This document shows positions 54,001 through 61,954 of a stretch of 64,000 nt of DNA, in pieces. The stretch covers positions 140,247 to 204,246 of the forward strand of contig NZ_LMUK01000060.1 of the NCBI RefSeq assembly GCF_009766005.1. The letters are read 5' to 3'. This DNA comes from Bradyrhizobium sp. S69. GTDB lineage: Bacteria > Pseudomonadota > Alphaproteobacteria > Rhizobiales > Xanthobacteraceae. The position numbers were made by a program, and so were the translations under genes. Each line of letters begins with the position of its first letter. Position 1 is the stretch's first letter. The notes under the pieces were generated by a model. The model had not been told where the DNA came from and did not search any database. It saw only the letters and a list, made by a program, of their open reading frames with translations.

Positions 54001-54408
54001 GCGCAGGGTCGAGGGCGGCAGGTTGGAGGCGGCATCGAGCCGCGGATCGGGCCGGCCGTCGCCGGGAAGGATCGCCAGCGCGATGCCGTTTGCGGCAGCC
54101 AGCGCGCTGAGCTGCTCGATCCCGTAGCGCCAATAGTCGATGCCGCCGAGCAGCCGGATCAGGATGCCGCGCGCGCCCGACAAGGTATTCTGAAGGTAGA
54201 GATCGACCGAGAGCGGATGCGCCAGCCGGCGCAGATTGGCCAGCCGCAGGCTCGGCAAATTCTCGCGGCCGCCGCGCCAGGCCGTCGCGAACGCGCTGAG
54301 GTCGCTGTCTGCAAAGGACAGCACGACGAGGTCCGCGGGCGCCTGACCGAGATCCTCGGCCGCCGCGGTTTCCTCAAGTCCATGCCGTTCCCGCAGCAGG
54401 ATGTGCAT
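51058..54408 (-). CDS. cobN: Cobaltochelatase subunit CobN
   Basis: 1116 residues, within the range of the family (about 1100-1270). Large subunit of the ATP-dependent aerobic chelatase, inserting Co2+ into hydrogenobyrinic acid a,c-diamide. Recognisable parts: LLGGIDYWRYGIEQL near the start, MIHMGAHGTLEWLPGK, VMLDLWGSATMRTAGEEFAM and the C-terminal VESHHFDIYYDATLGDDAVR. The AAA+ and vWA partners (CobS/CobT of Pseudomonas denitrificans naming) are not in this window. It is followed by cobH (ATGA) and preceded by cobW after 3 bases. Confidence 0.96.
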   Translation of the reverse strand: MHILLRERHGLEETAAAEDLGQAPADLVVLSFADSDLSAFATAWRGGRENLPSLRLANLRRLAHPLSVDLYLQNTLSGARGILIRLLGGIDYWRYGIEQLSALAAANGIALAILPGDGRPDPRLDAASNLPPSTLRRLKTLCDNGGADSARAALAQLALAAGLPAVPPVARIALPRYGFYAAGTGVIEPDNIDAGRDGAPIVLVIFYRAILAASDTDPIDRLMAELARRGTRAIGLFATSLKDPEGDGWLRQQLVRIAPDVIINATAFSARSDSASGSPLDVVDAPVLQVALSGANRELWAASDRGLSPPDLAIHVVLPELDGRIFAGVASFKQLEAADPELGYARLVHAGDDGRIAAIVARAGALIALRRTADTDKRVAIVLSAYPGREDQMAHAVGLDAPESTIEALHVLRDRGYAIADIPADGSALIDRLKTETIRWPLQHYRTALAGLDPALAADLRAQWGSPESDPSIVDGDFVFKAVNCGHALIAVQPDRGRRADRAAEYHDPRRAPRHSYVAFYLWLRQVIQSDAMIHMGAHGTLEWLPGKSVALSSSCWPEALLGATPVIYPFIVNDPGEAAVAKRRLGAVTIGHITPPISPGAVPPGLHAIERLLDEYSVADGLDPRRRERLAQAIVDAARDSGLDRDSGVTAAMTPLQSVVRLDSFVCDVKATLVADGLHIFGRVPLHAEDQTGIPYPIPYLACASGERAALLAALDGKHVAPGPAGSPWRGRRDVLPTGRNLYTVDTRAVPSRNAAEQGKSLAEALLTRHLQDHGDYPRNVMLDLWGSATMRTAGEEFAMALHLMGVTPVWDTTSDRVTGFDVMTLATLGRPRIDVSLRISGLFRDVFSTLPDLFEQAAAALAARDEPTEENPYRASTSPRVFGPAPGDYGTGVTEAVTEFTPASAEDAGETWLANSAYAYGGGRDGAGARAALEQRTAATDAFIHPQDLPETDLLAAPDYAAHQGGFAAAARKLTGAAPTLYHADSTNPDAPRMRTLAEEVARVVRGRAANPRWLEGQMRHGFRGAAEIASTLDQMAAFAHLAGSVESHHFDIYYDATLGDDAVRRFLEAANPEAAAAMRQRFQQMREAGYWVTRRNSVIEGIAAAPADTEATS

Positions 54409-54411
54409 GCG

Positions 54412-55443
54412 TTACCCCGTGAGCACGGCGGTGATGGCGTCGCGATCGAAACCGCGCTCGCCGATCACGACGATGCGCGAGCGGCGTTCTTCATCGACGC
54501 GCCACGGACGGTCGAATTGCGCGCGCACCCGCGTGCCGACGCCCTGCACCAACAGCCGCATCGGTTTGCCGGGAACCGCGACATAGCCCTTGGCGCGCAG
54601 CACATGATGGTCGCGTGCGATCGCCTCGATCCGGGCCACGATCGTCTCGGCATCGGCGTTGGACGGCAGCGTCACCACGATGGTGTCGAAATCGTCGTGA
54701 TCGTGATCGTCGTGATCCTCGTGATGGCTCGGCCGCGCCGCCAGATCGTCTTCGGCCGCGGCGCCAATCCCGAGCACGATTCGCGGATCGACGCGGCCTT
54801 CGGTGATATCGAGCACCGGGATGCTGCGCGGCGCTTCCGCCAGCACGATCTTGCGGGCCTCGGCAAGACGCTCGGGGCTGACCAGATCGGCCTTGTTGAG
54901 GATCACGATGTCGGCGCAGGCGACCTGGTCCTCGAACACTTCGCCGAGCGGCGTGTCGTGGTCGATAGTCTGGTCGGCGAGGCGTTGCCGCGCGATCGCC
55001 GCCAGATCGGGCGCGAACCGGCCGTCGGCGACGGCCTCGGCGTCGGCGACCGCGATCACGCCGTCGACCGTGATACGCGAGCGCAGATCCGGCCACTCGA
55101 ACGCTTTCAACAGCGGCTTTGGCAGCGCCAGTCCCGACGTTTCGATCAGGATGTGGTCGGGCGGTTGCGGCCGCGCCAGCAAGGCTGCGATGGTCGGAAC
55201 GAAATCATCCGCCACCGTACAGCACAGGCAGCCATTGGTCAGTTCGACGATGGCGTCTTCCGGGCAATTGGCGTCGGCGCAGCCTTTCAGGATGTCGCCG
55301 TCGATGCCGAGATCGCCGAATTCGTTGACCAGGATCGCCAGCCGCCGACCTTGCGGGTTCAGCATCAAATGACGAACCAGCGTGGTTTTGCCGGCGCCGA
55401 GGAAGCCGGTGATGATCGTGACGGGAATTTTTTCGATCGACAT
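54412..55443 (-). CDS. cobW: CobW-type G3E GTPase metallochaperone
   Basis: 343 residues. P-loop GFLGAGKTT at 13-21, the metal-site motif GCLCC at 71-75, ILIETSGLALPKPLL, and NKADLVS. A His/Asp cluster (SHHEDHDDHDHDD, about residue 240) gives extra metal-binding capacity. CobW proteins bind Co2+ with GTP and are thought to hand cobalt to the CobN chelatase; the gene is next to cobN and cotranscribed with it. Nine bases after the DUF1636 stop. Confidence 0.96.
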   Translation of the reverse strand: MSIEKIPVTIITGFLGAGKTTLVRHLMLNPQGRRLAILVNEFGDLGIDGDILKGCADANCPEDAIVELTNGCLCCTVADDFVPTIAALLARPQPPDHILIETSGLALPKPLLKAFEWPDLRSRITVDGVIAVADAEAVADGRFAPDLAAIARQRLADQTIDHDTPLGEVFEDQVACADIVILNKADLVSPERLAEARKIVLAEAPRSIPVLDITEGRVDPRIVLGIGAAAEDDLAARPSHHEDHDDHDHDDFDTIVVTLPSNADAETIVARIEAIARDHHVLRAKGYVAVPGKPMRLLVQGVGTRVRAQFDRPWRVDEERRSRIVVIGERGFDRDAITAVLTG

Positions 55444-55452
55444 GGGTGCTCC

Positions 55453-55887
55453 TCAGACCGGCTTCGGGGCGGGCGGGATGCGGGCGATGACACCCCTGCG
55501 GAGGATCGTCGGCCGTTCCCGCCATGGCACCAGCCCGTCCTCGGTGGCGGCGTAGCGCGAAGCGCCGAGGAGGAGATCGTCGACCGAGGCCTCGCTGAGA
55601 TCGCCGTAGATATAGCTCCAGCGTCCCGGTCCGGTGAGCGCGGCGCTGCAGCCGCGATCGCAATTGGAGAGGCATTCGACTTCGGCGATGCGAAAGTGCG
55701 GCGCGCCGTCGTGGCGCTGTGCCTCGGCCAAGGCATCATGCAGCCGGCGGCCGGCGCGCGGTGCGGCTTGGTCTTGTTGGCCTTCCTCGCCGGCACGGCA
55801 GGTGACGCAGACATGGAGCGTGACTCCACTATCGGCGGCTGCGGAGGTAGGCGTTCGTGGAGTTGCGTCGAGTGCAGATTGATCCAT
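55453..55887 (-). CDS. DUF1636 family protein (ferredoxin-like cysteine pattern)
   Basis: 144 residues from MDQSALDATPRTP. CVTCRAGEEG at the N-terminus and ECLSNCDRGCSAALTGPGRW further on give a four- or five-Cys pattern like [2Fe-2S] thioredoxin-like ferredoxins. DUF1636 genes are found in many B12 clusters, but the role is not established; an electron-donor role for cobalt reduction or CobZ/CobG is imaginable. First gene after riboswitch 4 and so the leader of the main cob operon. Confidence 0.85.
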   Translation of the reverse strand: MDQSALDATPRTPTSAAADSGVTLHVCVTCRAGEEGQQDQAAPRAGRRLHDALAEAQRHDGAPHFRIAEVECLSNCDRGCSAALTGPGRWSYIYGDLSEASVDDLLLGASRYAATEDGLVPWRERPTILRRGVIARIPPAPKPV

Positions 55888-56018
55888 AGCAAAGCCCGTC
55901 AATGGATGGCATCCGCTCAAGGAACGGCTGCCAGACAAGCGGCGAGCGGACCTGCACTCCGTTCACCAACCCTCACACTCCAGGACGCCCCGCCCGGAAT
56001 GGCGATACGGCAGGCGGC

Positions 56019-56185
56019 GGCAGGTTTCCTGGCTCACGGGTCATCGCCGGCACCACCTTCCCGGGTTAAAACCCAGTGGCTTTTGGTGCAGGCTTTCCGC
56101 TCACAGTTGCGGGGGCAGCTCCGGCTTCGCCGAACACCCGGGAACTTCCCCAGATCTCCTGCGCCCGGTATTCCCTCTTAGTCCC
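56019..56185 (-). promoter_or_regulatory. Cobalamin riboswitch 4 (minus strand)
   Basis: Read on the minus strand: GGGAATACCGGGCGC, GGAGCTGCCCCCGCAACTGT, GAGCGGAAAGCC, CCACTGGGTTTTAACCCGGG, AAGGTGGTGCC, and the B12 box GTGAGCCAGGAAACCTGCCG. The P-stem CACTGGGTT/AACCCGGG and pseudoknot loops are as in the B12 family. It lies 130 bases upstream of the DUF1636 gene and should control DUF1636-cobW-cobN-cobH-cobI-cobJ, possibly the genes beyond cobK too. The rest of 55888-56326 shows nothing else assigned. Confidence 0.97.
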
Positions 56186-56326
56186 GCCCGAAGACGAGAC
56201 ACCGTCGGCTGGGGACTCATTCAGACGGAAACGCCGTCGAGTCAATCCCTCTGGGAACCCGAGCTGGTTGCCCGGAGGGGTTTGATATGATCCTGTCCTC
56301 GCCCATCGCATGACCCGCAGGAACCT

Positions 56327-56950
56327 ATGACCGAGATCGACGCAGACGAGGCCGAACGCGAGGCCGAGCGGCACCGCGCCAAGATGGTCAAACGCAAGGC
56401 GGTCCAGGACGCCGAAGAGGCGTCCAAAACCATCGCCAAGGGCCTTCTGATGGTCAATACCGGGCCGGGCAAGGGCAAATCGACCGCTGCTTTTGGTCTG
56501 GCCTTGCGTGCGCTCGGCCATGGCTGGCGCATCGGCGTGGTGCAGTTCATCAAGGGCCGCGCCACCGGAGAGCAGGCGGCGCTGGAATCGTTCGGCGACC
56601 GCGTGGTCTGGCACACCGCCGGCGAGGGTTTTACCTGGGAGACGCAAGATAAAGCGCGCGATATCGCGGCCTGCCAGCGTGCCTGGAGCATTGCGCAGGG
56701 CTTGCTCGACGATCCCTCGATCAACCTCGTGGTGCTCGACGAACTCAACATCGCGCTGCGCTACGATTATCTGCCGCTCGACGAAGTGGTGGCGCGGCTG
56801 ACGTCGCGGCGAGCCGATCTGCACGTGATCGTGACCGGCCGCAACGCCAAGCCGGCGATGATCGAGGCGGCCGATCTCGTTACGGAAATGGGCGCGGTCA
56901 AGCATCACTTCTCGGCTGGGGTCAAAACCCAGGCCGGCATCGAATTCTGA
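56327..56950 (+). CDS. cobO: Cob(I)yrinic acid a,c-diamide adenosyltransferase
   Basis: 207 residues; CobA/BtuR-type adenosyltransferase attaching the 5'-deoxyadenosyl ligand. P-loop variant NTGPGKGKST around 41-50, QFIKGRATGEQAALE, LVVLDELNIALRYDYLP and VTGRNAKPAMIEAADLVTEM. Starts divergently from riboswitch 4; the stop overlaps the cobQ start by one base (TGATG). No B12 riboswitch was seen on the plus strand before it. Confidence 0.97.
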   Translation: MTEIDADEAEREAERHRAKMVKRKAVQDAEEASKTIAKGLLMVNTGPGKGKSTAAFGLALRALGHGWRIGVVQFIKGRATGEQAALESFGDRVVWHTAGEGFTWETQDKARDIAACQRAWSIAQGLLDDPSINLVVLDELNIALRYDYLPLDEVVARLTSRRADLHVIVTGRNAKPAMIEAADLVTEMGAVKHHFSAGVKTQAGIEF

Positions 56951-58422
56951 TGGCTGCGCGCGTCCTCATGTTCCAGGGGACCGGCTCGGATGTCGGCAAG
57001 TCGCTGATCGTTGCCGGTCTGTGTCGATTGCTGGCGAACCGCGGCCTCTCGGTGCGCCCGTTCAAGCCGCAGAACATGTCGAACAACGCCGCGGTGACCG
57101 AAGACGGCGGCGAGATCGGCCGCGCGCAGGCGTTGCAGGCGCGCGCCGCACGGGTCGCGCCGTCGGTCGACATGAATCCGGTGCTGCTGAAGCCGCAAAG
57201 CGAGGTCGGTTCGCAGATCGTGGTGCAGGGACGCGTCGTCGGCACCGCGAAGGCGCGCGAGTATCAGGCGCGCAAGCCGCAACTGATGGCCTATGTGCTC
57301 GACAGCTACGCGAAACTGCGGGAGCAATGCGACATCGTGCTGGTCGAGGGCGCCGGTTCGGCGTCGGAAGTGAATTTACGCGCCAACGACATCGCCAATA
57401 TGGGGTTCGCCCGCGCCGCCAATGCGCCGGTGGTGCTGATCGGCGATATCGACCGCGGCGGCGTGATTGCGAGCCTGTGCGGTACCGCCGCCGTGGTCGA
57501 TCCCGAGGACGGCAAACTGATCGCGGGCTTTATCGTCAACAAGATGCGCGGCGATCCCTCGCTGTTCGCCAGCGGCATGGATTTCATCGCCGGGCGCACT
57601 GGATGGGCGCCGATCGGCCTGGTGCCGCATTTTCGCGAGGCGCATCGGCTGCCGGCCGAGGATGTCTACGGGCTCGAGGCCTCATTGGCGCCGGAGCCCG
57701 GCGCGGCCGGGGCTCGCCTGCGTATCGTGGTGCCGGTGCTGCCGCATATCGCCAATTTCGACGACCTCGATCCGCTGCGGCTCGAACCAGATGTCGAATT
57801 GATCTTGTTGCGCAACGGCGCGCCGCTGCCGGTCGATGCCGATCTGGTGATTTTACCGGGCTCGAAGGCGACCATCGCGGATTTGGCGGCGCTGCGTGGC
57901 TATGGCTGGGACGCCGACATCATCGCGCATCATCGCCGCGGCGGCCGTGTGCTCGGGCTGTGCGGCGGCTATCAGATGCTCGGGCGCAGCGTCAGCGATC
58001 CCGACGGCATCGAAGGACCGCCGGGATCGGCTGCGGGATTGGGCCTGATCGAGGTCGAGACCGAACTGGCCGGCGACAAGTCGCTGATCGCCGTCAACGG
58101 CCGCACCGTGGCCGACGACGTCGCGGTTGCCGGTTATGAAATGCATATCGGCCGCACCGTTGGCGTGGCAACGCAGAATCCGCTGGTGCGGCTCGATGAT
58201 GGGCGTTTCGATGGCGCGATCTCGGCCGATGGCCGCGTGGCCGGAACCTATCTGCATGGATTTTTCGCCGGCGACGCGCAGCGCGCAACGTGGCTGGCGC
58301 GGCTTGGCGCGCCCGCAAGCTCGCTCGCCTATGAAGCACTGGTCGAACAAACGCTCGACGCGCTGGCCGTGCATCTCGAAGCGCATCTCGATGTCGAGAA
58401 GCTGCTCAGCCTCGCGCGCTGA
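56950..58422 (+). CDS. cobQ: Cobyric acid synthase
   Basis: 490 residues. Amidates the b, d, e and g side chains. N-terminal dethiobiotin-synthetase-like domain FQGTGSDVGKSLIVAGL, RPFKPQNMSNNAAVT, and C-terminal class I GATase with LCGGYQMLGR (catalytic Cys) and an YEMHIGRT His. Start coupled to cobO; 3' end overlaps the convergent cobD 3' end by 17 bases. Confidence 0.97.
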   Translation: MAARVLMFQGTGSDVGKSLIVAGLCRLLANRGLSVRPFKPQNMSNNAAVTEDGGEIGRAQALQARAARVAPSVDMNPVLLKPQSEVGSQIVVQGRVVGTAKAREYQARKPQLMAYVLDSYAKLREQCDIVLVEGAGSASEVNLRANDIANMGFARAANAPVVLIGDIDRGGVIASLCGTAAVVDPEDGKLIAGFIVNKMRGDPSLFASGMDFIAGRTGWAPIGLVPHFREAHRLPAEDVYGLEASLAPEPGAAGARLRIVVPVLPHIANFDDLDPLRLEPDVELILLRNGAPLPVDADLVILPGSKATIADLAALRGYGWDADIIAHHRRGGRVLGLCGGYQMLGRSVSDPDGIEGPPGSAAGLGLIEVETELAGDKSLIAVNGRTVADDVAVAGYEMHIGRTVGVATQNPLVRLDDGRFDGAISADGRVAGTYLHGFFAGDAQRATWLARLGAPASSLAYEALVEQTLDALAVHLEAHLDVEKLLSLAR

Positions 58423-59392
58423 TCAGCGCGGCACTCGCCGCGACGATCAGCAGCGCGCCGGCGAACGCCACACGGTAGACCACCAGCGCGCGATCGATGT
58501 CCTCGGCGGTTGCTTCAGTGCGGCCGTCGCCCATCCAGTGGTCGTCGACCACCACGCCGTGATAGGCGCGCGGCCCGGCAAGCCGCAGCCCGAGCGCGCC
58601 GGCCATCGCGGCTTCCGGCCAGCCGGCATTGGGCGAGCGGTGCAATCGCGCATCGCGCCACAAGGCCCGCCATGCCGATGTCGCCGACGCGTTCGGCACC
58701 AGTGCTGCGGCAGCGACGAACATCAGCCCGGTCAGCCGCGACGCCGGCAGGTTGACGAGATCGTCGAGCCTTGCCGCGGCCCAGCCGAAAGCACGGTAGC
58801 GTTCGGAGAGGTGACCGATCATGCTGTCGGCGGTGTTGATCGCCTTGTAAGCGATCATGCCGGGCAATCCGCCGATCAGATACCATAGCGCCGGCGCGGT
58901 GACGCCGTCGGAAGCATTTTCGGCGAGGCTTTCAATCGCGGCGCGGCAGATCGCGGCCTCATCGAGGGCTTCGGGATCGCGGCCGACGATGTTGGCGACG
59001 CTTTTCCGGCCGCCGGCGAGCCCGTCGGCCCGCAGCGCGGCAGCAACCGCCCGCACATGCTGATCGAGATTGCCACCGGCGATCAGCGTGGCGACGATCA
59101 CGACCGCCAGCGCAAATCCGAGTGAGGGAACAACGCGGGCCACCATCTCCAGCGAAAGGCCGGCGCCGAGGCTGACGCCGAGCAGCAACAGCACGGTCAC
59201 AACGCCAGCAATGCGCCGCATTGTGTCGGAATAATCCGGCCGGTTGAGCGCGGTATCGATCGCCCCGATCAGGGCGCCGATCCACGACACCGGATGACCA
59301 ATTGCGCGGAACAGCGGCGCGGGATAGGCCAGCATGGCTTCGATGCCGAAGGCGACAATCAGGATCAGGACGCGGTTGGTCGGGTCGGCCAT
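58406..59392 (-). CDS. cobD: Adenosylcobinamide-phosphate synthase
   Basis: Inner-membrane enzyme joining aminopropanol phosphate to adenosylcobyric acid. 328 residues from MADPTNRVLILIVAFGIEAM; an ATG four codons earlier (59404) is also possible. RAIGHPVSWIGALIGAID, ESLAENASDGVTAPALWYLI and KAINTADSMIGH are the CbiB/CobD hallmarks. Inverted between cobQ and cobC: 3' end overlaps cobQ by 17 bases, start codon shares CATG with cobC. Confidence 0.96.
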   Translation of the reverse strand: MADPTNRVLILIVAFGIEAMLAYPAPLFRAIGHPVSWIGALIGAIDTALNRPDYSDTMRRIAGVVTVLLLLGVSLGAGLSLEMVARVVPSLGFALAVVIVATLIAGGNLDQHVRAVAAALRADGLAGGRKSVANIVGRDPEALDEAAICRAAIESLAENASDGVTAPALWYLIGGLPGMIAYKAINTADSMIGHLSERYRAFGWAAARLDDLVNLPASRLTGLMFVAAAALVPNASATSAWRALWRDARLHRSPNAGWPEAAMAGALGLRLAGPRAYHGVVVDDHWMGDGRTEATAEDIDRALVVYRVAFAGALLIVAASAALISARG

Positions 59393-60440
59393 GGATAGCA
59401 ACATGCACGTGCGGGATGAGAACTGGAAGAGGATGGGCGAACTGCGCGTCCATGGCGGCCGCATCGACATGGCCGCGTCGCTCTATCCGTCCGCGCCGCT
59501 GCCATGGATCGATTTGTCGACCGGGATTAATCCGATTTGCTGGCCGGTGCCACCACTGGCGTCCGCTTTGTATCAGCGGCTGCCGCTGGCGCGCGACATG
59601 GCGCAAATGACGGCGGCCGCCGCCGAGGCCTATGGGCTTCCGGCTAATGCCGCGATGATCCCGGTTCCCGGCAGCGAGGTTGCGATCCGCCTGTTGCCGC
59701 GTCTGATCGGCGCGCGCCGCGTGGCTATCCTGGGGCCGACCTATGGCTCGCACGCCGCGGCCTGGCGCGACGCCGGCGCCGAGGTGCATGAACTCGACGC
59801 GCTGCCGGACCTCAGGCGGCACGACATCGAGACGCTTGTCGTGGTCAACCCGAACAATCCGGACGGCCGCATCATCGCCCACGCCGATCTCACGGCCTTC
59901 GCACAGGCCTGGACGGTGACCGGACGGCGGCTGATCGTCGATGAAGCGTTCGCCGATGTGCGGCCCGATGTTTCGATCCTGGCGCTGCCGCGCTTGCCGG
60001 CCGGCACCCTGGTGCTGCGTTCGCTCGGAAAATTTTTCGGCCTCGCCGGATTGCGCGTGGGTTTTGTCGTCGTCACCGAATCCGAGGCGCCGGATTGGCG
60101 CGGGTTGCTCGGTGATTGGCCGGTGTCGGGGCCTGCGTGCGAAATCGCGCGGCTGGCACTGCGCGATACCGCGTGGATCGCCGCGACGCGGCTTCGTCTG
60201 GCGGAAGATCGCAAGCGGCTCGATGCAATACTCGGCGGCGCGGGGCTGAAAATAATGGGCGGCACCGATCTGTTCGGCCTGTTCGAGGCGCCCGATGACA
60301 TCGATCTGCTCGATCATTTCGCGCGTTTAGGAATTTTGGTCCGGGGCTTTGCCGCGGAATCACGGCGCTACCGGTTTGGACTTCCGGCGGACGAGGCCGC
60401 ATGGCAGCGGCTCGTGGCGGCCTGCGACACGTTGAAGTAA
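59391..60440 (+). CDS. cobC: L-threonine-O-3-phosphate decarboxylase / aminotransferase-like CobC
   Basis: PLP enzyme making (R)-1-amino-2-propanol phosphate for the nucleotide loop. 349 residues from ATG 59391; the starts at 59403 and 59433 are also possible, since the family core begins only at HGGRIDMAAS. WIDLSTGINP, PVPGSEVAIRLLPR, NPNNPDGRI, VDEAFADV and the PLP lysine in RSLGKFFGLAGLRVGF. Its start overlaps that of cobD; the promoter probably lies inside cobD or transcription comes from cobO-cobQ. Confidence 0.95.
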   Translation: MDSNMHVRDENWKRMGELRVHGGRIDMAASLYPSAPLPWIDLSTGINPICWPVPPLASALYQRLPLARDMAQMTAAAAEAYGLPANAAMIPVPGSEVAIRLLPRLIGARRVAILGPTYGSHAAAWRDAGAEVHELDALPDLRRHDIETLVVVNPNNPDGRIIAHADLTAFAQAWTVTGRRLIVDEAFADVRPDVSILALPRLPAGTLVLRSLGKFFGLAGLRVGFVVVTESEAPDWRGLLGDWPVSGPACEIARLALRDTAWIAATRLRLAEDRKRLDAILGGAGLKIMGGTDLFGLFEAPDDIDLLDHFARLGILVRGFAAESRRYRFGLPADEAAWQRLVAACDTLK

Positions 60441-60472
60441 CGGCTCGGAAGTAACGGCGCGGTTCAAGGGCG

Positions 60473-61873
60473 TCAGGTCGTGCGCGACTGCCGCGCGGCG
60501 GCTTCGCCGGCGAGGCGCCCGAACACCGTCGAAAGCGCGACGCCAAGCCCCGCGAGATAGCCGTCGCCGAGCACATTCGCGGCCATGATCATGCCGGCCG
60601 CGAATACATGATGTGCCGGCGTGCCGTCATTTCGCACCACCCGCAGATGATCGTCGACGGCAACGCCGAAATGCGTGAACGTGACGCCCGGCCGTAACGG
60701 ATAGGCCGCGAACGGCGGCTCAGTGAGCGCGACCGCGGCGCGCGATTTCGGCGGGGTCAAGCCCGTGGTGGCGCGATCGTTCAGCGGCGCATCGCCGGTC
60801 GCATCCGTCGCGGCGTTGAATTGCCGGATTGTCGTTTCCATCGCCGCCGGATCGAGGCCAAGTTTTGCCGCGAGCTCCGCGATGCTATCGGCCCGGATCG
60901 GCGGCAGCGCGGTCGGCAAGGCGCGCTCCAAACCTTTGGCGTCGAGGATCAGATAGGCGATTTGATCCGGACATTCTGCGATACGCGCGCCCCAACGCGC
61001 AAAATGGGTCTTGCGGGCGTCCTCGCCCTCATCGTGAAATCGCTGTCCACAGCGATCGACCACGATGCCGTGCGGGATCGCGGTGATGCGGGTGACGATA
61101 CCGCCATCGAATTTCGGACCGCGGGCATCGACCGCGACCATGTGCGCGCGCGCGGGATCGCCGACCGGCTTTACGCCGGCGTCGAACAGCAGCCGCAATA
61201 CCGTGCCGGTGTCATACGGTGTGCCCCGGATCATGAAGCCGTCGGCGGCGGGGCCAAAGCTTTCGCGCAGCCAATCGAGATTGGCCTGATGGCCGCCGGT
61301 GCACGCGATCATCGTCCGGGCGGTGACGCGCTCGATGCTGCCGGCATGCAGGATGTCGGCTGTGCAACGCCTGTTGTCGGCAAAGGAAAGCGCGACCACT
61401 TCGCTGTCATAGTCGATGGTCACGCCGAGTTTCAATGCGGTGGCGTAGAGCGCGTTGATCATCGCCTTGCCGCCGCCGAGAAAAAACGCCGTGCGCCGGG
61501 AATAGGGCATCGCGCCGCCGGCGGGGTCTTGCAGGCGTACGCCGTTTTCGATCAGCCATGGTGTGATATCGGCGGAGCCACGGATCAAAAGCCGCGCCAA
61601 CGGTTGGTCGGTCGCGCCGCGCGTGACCCGAACCAAATCCCTAAAAAACGTGTCCTCGCCATAGCTGTCGGGAACGTACCATTGCGGCCCGTCATGCATC
61701 AGACGAAAATTGCGGGCGTGGCGGGTGTTGCCGCCACGCAGGCTGGCCGGCGCCCGCTCGACCATGCGCACCGAGGCGCCGCTGCGCCGCGCCGCGATCG
61801 CCGCGCACAGCGCGGCGCTGCCGCCACCGACCACCAGAACGTCGGGGGTCTGTAAGGGTACCGTTTCGCTCAT
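60473..61873 (-). CDS. cobZ: FAD-dependent flavoprotein, TcuA / CobZ N-terminal-like; candidate precorrin-3B synthase component
   Basis: 466 residues from MSETVPLQTPDVLVVGGGSA; the frame is open 52 codons upstream but that overlaps riboswitch 3. FAD motif GGGSAALCAAIAARR at 16-30, ERAPASLRGGNTRH, TACTGG-type MIACTGGHQANLDWL, and C-terminal AAGMIMAANVLGDGYLAGLG. It belongs to the fumarate-reductase/tricarballylate-dehydrogenase family. CobZ of Rhodobacter capsulatus, which replaces CobG, has this flavoprotein half fused to a TcuB-like haem/Fe-S part; that second half is absent here. Position in a cob cluster with no cobG supports a CobZ-like role; tricarballylate oxidation is the alternative. 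Confidence 0.75.
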   Translation of the reverse strand: MSETVPLQTPDVLVVGGGSAALCAAIAARRSGASVRMVERAPASLRGGNTRHARNFRLMHDGPQWYVPDSYGEDTFFRDLVRVTRGATDQPLARLLIRGSADITPWLIENGVRLQDPAGGAMPYSRRTAFFLGGGKAMINALYATALKLGVTIDYDSEVVALSFADNRRCTADILHAGSIERVTARTMIACTGGHQANLDWLRESFGPAADGFMIRGTPYDTGTVLRLLFDAGVKPVGDPARAHMVAVDARGPKFDGGIVTRITAIPHGIVVDRCGQRFHDEGEDARKTHFARWGARIAECPDQIAYLILDAKGLERALPTALPPIRADSIAELAAKLGLDPAAMETTIRQFNAATDATGDAPLNDRATTGLTPPKSRAAVALTEPPFAAYPLRPGVTFTHFGVAVDDHLRVVRNDGTPAHHVFAAGMIMAANVLGDGYLAGLGVALSTVFGRLAGEAAARQSRTT

Positions 61874-61954
61874 GATTTCCCTGGCGCGAGGACCACCCAC
61901 GCTTGCGCGGGCACCTGTATCATGCTCTCGTGGTTCCGTCTTTCGGTGCCTCGC

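Noticed and set aside
53650..56181. 843-codon open frame antisense to cobN, cobW and DUF1636
   Set aside because: Spans several genes and the riboswitch on the opposite strand, Arg/Gln/Gly-rich, no recognisable domain; a GC-driven shadow frame.
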